Shown here: one piece after another, positions 60,237-64,000 of the stretch
Position numbering within the stretch: the stretch's first letter is position 1
How the letters are laid out: each line of letters begins with the position of its first letter
DNA from: CAVOJV01 sp963696325
GTDB taxonomy: Bacteria > Pseudomonadota > Gammaproteobacteria > Competibacterales > Competibacteraceae
DNA length: 64,000 bases
Assembly: GCA_963696325.1 (NCBI GenBank)
Contig: CAVOJV010000006.1
Coordinates: 1 to 64,000 of the forward strand
Direction of reading: 5' to 3'
The notes under the pieces: generated by a model
The model's database searches: none
Told to the model about the DNA's origin: nothing
The model's input: the letters and a program-made list of their open reading frames with translations, nothing else
Position numbers and translations under genes: made by a program

Positions 60237-62401
60237 AGCCGCTCCAGCTTGGCGTAGGCCAGCACCAGCCACTTGCTGCCGGCCTGGGTGAACTGCACCT
60301 GCACGCGGGTGTGGCTGCCCTGACCTTCCAGGTTGCGCACCACGCCCTCGCCGAAAGTGGGATGCAGGACCCGCTGCCCTGGGCGCAGGCCGTCCTCGTC
60401 AGCATCCACTGACAGCGGTTGGAAGGGTAGGGGACGGCGGACCACGGTGCGGGCGCGCACGTCGCGGGTCAGTTCGGCCGGAATTTCCGCCAGGAACCGG
60501 GAGGGACCCGGATACCGCTCCTGCCCGTGCAGGCGGCGTTTCTCGGCATAGGTGAGATAAAGCAGGCGGCGGGCGCGGGTGATGCCGACATAGGCCAGAC
60601 GCCGTTCCTCTTCCAGCCGGCCGGGTTCCTCCGCGGATTGGTAATGGGGAAACAGTCCTTGCTCGATCCCGACGAGAAACACCAACGGAAACTCCAGCCC
60701 CTTGGCCGAATGCAGGGTCATGAGCTGCACGCAGTCCTGCCAGGACTCGGCCTGGCCCTCGCCGGCTTCCAGGGCGGCCCGAGCCAGAAAAGCCGCCAGC
60801 GGGCCCAGCGCTGCGTCATCCTCGGCCACGCTGAAAGCCGCCATGGAGCCATCGCTGGCAGTGACCAGCTCTTGCAGGTTTTCCACTCGCGCCTCGCCCA
60901 GGTCGCCTTTTTCCTTGCGATACATGTCCAGCAGGCCGCTCTGGTTGATCGTGTGCTCCACCAGCGCAGGTAGCGGGCGGTCGAGCGTGTCCCGATCCAG
61001 CGTATCCACCAGAATCAAAAAAGCATTGAGGGCATTGGCGGCGCGATTGGGCAGCAGTCCCCGGCTCACCACCCGTTGCGCGGCACGCCACAGGGACAGA
61101 TTTAAATCCCGCGCCAACCCGCGCACCACCTCCAGGCCGCGTTCGCCGATGCCACGGGTCGGGGTATTGACTACCCGCTCGAAGGAGGCATCGTCATCCC
61201 GGTTGACGAGCAGCCGCAGATAGGCCAGGGCGTCCTTGATTTCGGCCCGCTCGAAGAAACGCAGCCCGCCGTAGACCCGGTAGGGGATCTGAGTGCCGAT
61301 CAGGGTTTCCTCGAACACTCGCGACTGGGCATTGGAGCGGTACAGGATGGCTACCTCGCTGCGCTTCCCGCCCTGCTCGACCCACTGGCGGATGCGTTCC
61401 GCTACGAAGCGGGCCTCGTCGATCTCGTTAAAGGCGGTATACACGGCGATGGGCTCACCCTCGACGCCCTCGGTCCACAGATTCTTGCCCAGCCGCCCCG
61501 CGTTATGCGCGATCAGGGCGTTGGCCGCCTTTAGGATAATGCTCGTGGAGCGGTAATTCTGCTCCAGGCGAACGGTGCGTGCGCTTGGGAACTCCTGCTC
61601 GAAGCGCTGGATGTTCTCAATGCGGGCGCCGCGCCAGCCGTAGATGGATTGGTCGTCATCGCCCACGATGAAGACATCGCCGCGGCCGCCGGTGAGCAGC
61701 TTCAGCCACAGGTATTGGATGGCGTTGGTGTCCTGAAACTCGTCCACCAGTACATGCTGGAAGCGCTCCCGGTAATGAGTCAGCAAGGCGGGATTATCCC
61801 GCCACAATTCATAGACACGCAGCAGCAGCTCGCCGAAATCCACCAGCCCGCTGCGCTCGCAGTGCTCCTGGTAAGTCTGGTAGATGCGGAGGAACTGGCG
61901 CTGTGCCAAATCGCCCCTGTCGTCGATATCCCTGGGACGCTGGCCCTCATCCTTGCGGGCGTTGATGAACCAGGCGGCCTGCCGGGCCGGCCATTTTTTC
62001 TCATCCAGTTCCAATGTCTTGAGCACCCGCCTGAGCAGTCGTTGTTGATCGTCGGAATCGAGGATCTGGAAGCCCTGGGGAAGCTTGGCCTCCTGCCAGT
62101 GGGTACGCAGCAGGCGATGGGCGATGCCATGAAAGGTGCCGATCCACAGCCGGCCAACTGGCACATCCAGCAAGGTTTCGATGCGTCCGCGCATCTCGGC
62201 AGCGGCCTTATTGGTGAAGGTCACCGCCAGGACCGACCAGGGTGAGGCATTCTCCACCGCCAGCAACCAGGCGATGCGCTGGACCAGCACGCGGGTCTTG
62301 CCGCTGCCCGCCCCGGCCAATACTCTTAAGGGGCCGAGCGGAGCGGTTACCGCCTCGCGCTGGGCTTCGTTGAGGGAATCGAGAAGATAGGAGACGTCCA
62401 T
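60233..62401 (-). CDS. uvrD: DNA helicase II UvrD
   Basis: A 722-aa SF1 helicase from ATG 62401 (MDVSYLLDSLNEAQREAVTA). Motif I LAGAGSGKTRVL, Ia VTFTNKAAAEM, II VDEFQDTN, III VGDDDQSIYGWRGA, IV RLEQNYRS, V TLHSAKGLEF, VI RLAYVGITRA. The tail (GQRVLHPTFGEGVVRNLEG) is the UvrD/PcrA type. Acts in mismatch and excision repair. ATG starts further upstream lack support. Confidence 0.95.
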   Translation of the reverse strand: MDVSYLLDSLNEAQREAVTAPLGPLRVLAGAGSGKTRVLVQRIAWLLAVENASPWSVLAVTFTNKAAAEMRGRIETLLDVPVGRLWIGTFHGIAHRLLRTHWQEAKLPQGFQILDSDDQQRLLRRVLKTLELDEKKWPARQAAWFINARKDEGQRPRDIDDRGDLAQRQFLRIYQTYQEHCERSGLVDFGELLLRVYELWRDNPALLTHYRERFQHVLVDEFQDTNAIQYLWLKLLTGGRGDVFIVGDDDQSIYGWRGARIENIQRFEQEFPSARTVRLEQNYRSTSIILKAANALIAHNAGRLGKNLWTEGVEGEPIAVYTAFNEIDEARFVAERIRQWVEQGGKRSEVAILYRSNAQSRVFEETLIGTQIPYRVYGGLRFFERAEIKDALAYLRLLVNRDDDASFERVVNTPTRGIGERGLEVVRGLARDLNLSLWRAAQRVVSRGLLPNRAANALNAFLILVDTLDRDTLDRPLPALVEHTINQSGLLDMYRKEKGDLGEARVENLQELVTASDGSMAAFSVAEDDAALGPLAAFLARAALEAGEGQAESWQDCVQLMTLHSAKGLEFPLVFLVGIEQGLFPHYQSAEEPGRLEEERRLAYVGITRARRLLYLTYAEKRRLHGQERYPGPSRFLAEIPAELTRDVRARTVVRRPLPFQPLSVDADEDGLRPGQRVLHPTFGEGVVRNLEGQGSHTRVQVQFTQAGSKWLVLAYAKLERL

Positions 62402-62619
62402 GGGCCGGGATTGTAGCAAACTTGCCACCTGGCTGAGGAAACTGAATAACGGCCTACCGTTCGGCGCCGGGCCAAAATACCCCTGACCCTGCCTGAACTG
62501 ACTGCGATGGCAGGGATATCTGGATGCGGCCCCCCTATAATCCCTCCAGCAACCAGTAGGCTTGCGCAACCGTGTCGAGTAGTAATATTTACCACCCCTT
62601 GACGAAGAGGCATAACGCC

Positions 62620-63060
62620 ATGAGCGAACGTTTCCGGAATCCGCCCCCCGAGGAGATCCGCATCCTGCTGGAGCGGGTCAGAACCATTGCCGTGATAGGC
62701 CTCTCCGCTTCTCCGCTCCGTCCCAGTCATGGGGTAGCCAAGGCCTTGCAGGGTTTCGGCTATCGAATCATTCCGGTGAATCCGGAACTGGATTGGGCAC
62801 TGGGGGAGCGCGCCTATCCCGAACTGCGCGCCATGCCGGAGCCCGTCGATCTGGTGGATGTGTTCCGCGCCTCCGAGCATGTGGCCGGTATTGTGGCTGA
62901 CTGCATCGCCCTCAACTTGCCCGCCGTGTGGTTGCAGGATGGCGTCATCGACGAGCCTGCCGCCCAGCGGGCGCGAGCCGCGGGTATGACGGTGGTCATG
63001 AATCGCTGTCTCTACCGGGACTATCTGCAGTTCCTGGGGGGCGCCAGAAGCCATCATTGA
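62620..63060 (+). CDS. CoA-binding domain protein (YccU-like)
   Basis: A 146-aa Rossmann protein from ATG 62620 (MSERFRNPPPEEIRILLERV). CoA-binding signature TIAVIGLSASPLRPSHGVAK, YRIIPVNPEL, VDLVDVFRASEHV, AVWLQDGVIDEPAAQRARAA and VVMNRCLYRDY with the conserved Cys. Single-domain members bind CoA; their role is unknown. Confidence 0.92.
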   Translation: MSERFRNPPPEEIRILLERVRTIAVIGLSASPLRPSHGVAKALQGFGYRIIPVNPELDWALGERAYPELRAMPEPVDLVDVFRASEHVAGIVADCIALNLPAVWLQDGVIDEPAAQRARAAGMTVVMNRCLYRDYLQFLGGARSHH

Positions 63061-63150
63061 CCAAGCGCAGCGGTGCCTGTTAAAAGCTCAATGTATTCAG
63101 TAGTGCGCCACTGCCCAGCGGCGCGGCAGGTTTCTAAACAAGGCAAGGTC

Positions 63151-64000
63151 ATGACCGAACAGTCTTACGAACACCCGGTGCAGCACCGGCTGAAGCTACG
63201 CAACACCCGGCTGTCCGATTACGAGGATATCCGGGAGATTATGAATCTCGTTTATCCTACCATGGGCGGCGCCTGGACCCGCGAACAGTTCGCCTCCCAG
63301 ATCACCCGTTTCCCGGAAGGGCAGATCTGCATTGAGGACAATGGCAAGGTAGTCGCCTCCGCCATCAGCCTGATCGTGGATTATGCCCGCTACGGCGATA
63401 AGCATACCTATGCGCAGATCACCGGCAACGGCTACCTCACTACCCAAGATCCGCGCGGCGACACCCTGTACGGGGTGGATATCTTCGTGCATCCTGCGTA
63501 CCGCGATATGCGCCTGGGTCGGCGCCTCTACGATGCCCGTAAAGAGTTGTGCGAGAACCTCAATCTGCGCGCTATCATCGTCGGCGGACGCATCCCAGGT
63601 TACTGGAAGCATCACGATAAGCTGACCCCCCAGCAGTATGTCGAACAGGTGAAGGTCAAGGAACTGGTGGATCCCATTCTCACCTTCCAGTTGGCCAACG
63701 ACTTCCATGTCCGCAAGCTCATCACCGGCTATATGCCGGACGATATGGAATCCCAAGCCTACGCCACCCTGCTAGAGTGGCTGAACATTTACTACGAGGA
63801 AAAGGAGCCGCTGATCGGCGGGCGCAAGCCCGTCGTCAAGGTCGGGGCGGTACAGTGGCAGATGCGGCCGCTGGGTTCCCTCGAGGATCTGCTCCAGCAG
63901 GTGGAGTACTTCGTCGATGCCGTAGCCGGATACAAGGCCGATGTCATTCTGTTTCCGGAATTTTTCAATATTCCGCTGCTGGCTCAGTTCAACCAGGACA
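63151..64000 (+). CDS. GNAT acetyltransferase fused to a carbon-nitrogen hydrolase, 3' end off the window
   Basis: ATG 63151 with AAGG upstream. The first about 220 residues are a GNAT domain (LRNTRLSDYEDIREIMNLVY, DIFVHPAYRDMRLGRRLYDA, AIIVGGRIPGYWKHHDKLTP). A nitrilase-superfamily domain follows (VKVGAVQWQMRPL, DVILFPEFFNIPLLAQF with the catalytic Glu) and is cut by the right edge. The fusion is a known family of about 510 aa. Substrates are unknown; an amidase acting with acetylation is suggested by the architecture. Confidence 0.93.
   Translation, partial: MTEQSYEHPVQHRLKLRNTRLSDYEDIREIMNLVYPTMGGAWTREQFASQITRFPEGQICIEDNGKVVASAISLIVDYARYGDKHTYAQITGNGYLTTQDPRGDTLYGVDIFVHPAYRDMRLGRRLYDARKELCENLNLRAIIVGGRIPGYWKHHDKLTPQQYVEQVKVKELVDPILTFQLANDFHVRKLITGYMPDDMESQAYATLLEWLNIYYEEKEPLIGGRKPVVKVGAVQWQMRPLGSLEDLLQQVEYFVDAVAGYKADVILFPEFFNIPLLAQFNQD

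Noticed and set aside
1..64000. tRNA or rRNA genes
   Set aside because: I found no cloverleaf or rRNA-like stretch by eye; a tRNAscan-SE or Infernal run would settle it.

Overview
The window reads as chromosomal DNA of a GC-rich gammaproteobacterium. A complete System I cytochrome c maturation (ccm) set, lptM-lysA, feoA-feoB, nadC, cobalamin genes and an intracellular polyhydroxyalkanoate (PHA) depolymerase sit beside very dense mobile DNA. PHA genes together with many nested mobile elements would suit a PHA-storing, wastewater-type lineage such as Competibacteraceae; that placement is inference only.

Region 1 (1-17049) is an integron. The integrase gene intI (16015-17049, + strand) has a textbook LexA box just upstream and an adjacent attI. 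From attI leftwards runs an array of about ten gene cassettes, all read on the minus strand and each closed by a recognisable attC. In order from attI: a gene-less structured cassette; a 306-aa unknown gene; an nSTAND-TIR gene; a haloperoxidase-like hydrolase; a PD-(D/E)XK-like gene; a second gene-less cassette; a HigB/HigA toxin-antitoxin pair; a zinc-ribbon plus TIR/deoxyribosyltransferase-like gene; a third gene-less cassette; an isochorismatase-family hydrolase cut by the window edge. Group II introns sit directly after three attC sites. A fourth intron, carrying an IS3-family element, lies antisense inside the nSTAND-TIR gene. An IS5-family element sits in the TIR-like gene. Removing these insertions on paper restores uninterrupted reading frames, so the insertion points are precise.

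Region 2 (17050-20660) is a junkyard: a truncated DMT transporter, an IS91-like transposase relic, a frameshifted arylsulfatase and the 3' end of a PHA synthase, with a 53-bp direct repeat bracketing the arylsulfatase segment. Region 3 (20853-31000) holds envelope genes (membrane proteins, a DUF2254 protein, a DUF2092 protein, lipoproteins, a DUF4105 protein) and a decayed serine recombinase. Region 4 (31189-35410) is another nest of insertions: a deleted group II intron, transposase fragments, a 1.67-kb IS in the A-run of a resident transposase gene, and a 199-bp MITE.

Region 5 (35406-40630) has a phosphodiesterase, a DegS/HtrA-type protease, AbrB/PIN and other toxin-antitoxin pieces, an orphan GNAT toxin and recombinase and IS debris. 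Region 6 (40632-64000) is core genome: ccmCDEFGHIAB with an inserted b-type cytochrome, lysA, lptM, the feo operon, nadC, phaZ, cobQ/cbiB/cobD, uvrD, a CoA-binding protein and a GNAT-nitrilase fusion. Several frameshifts fall in homopolymers and could be sequencing errors; this is stated where it matters.
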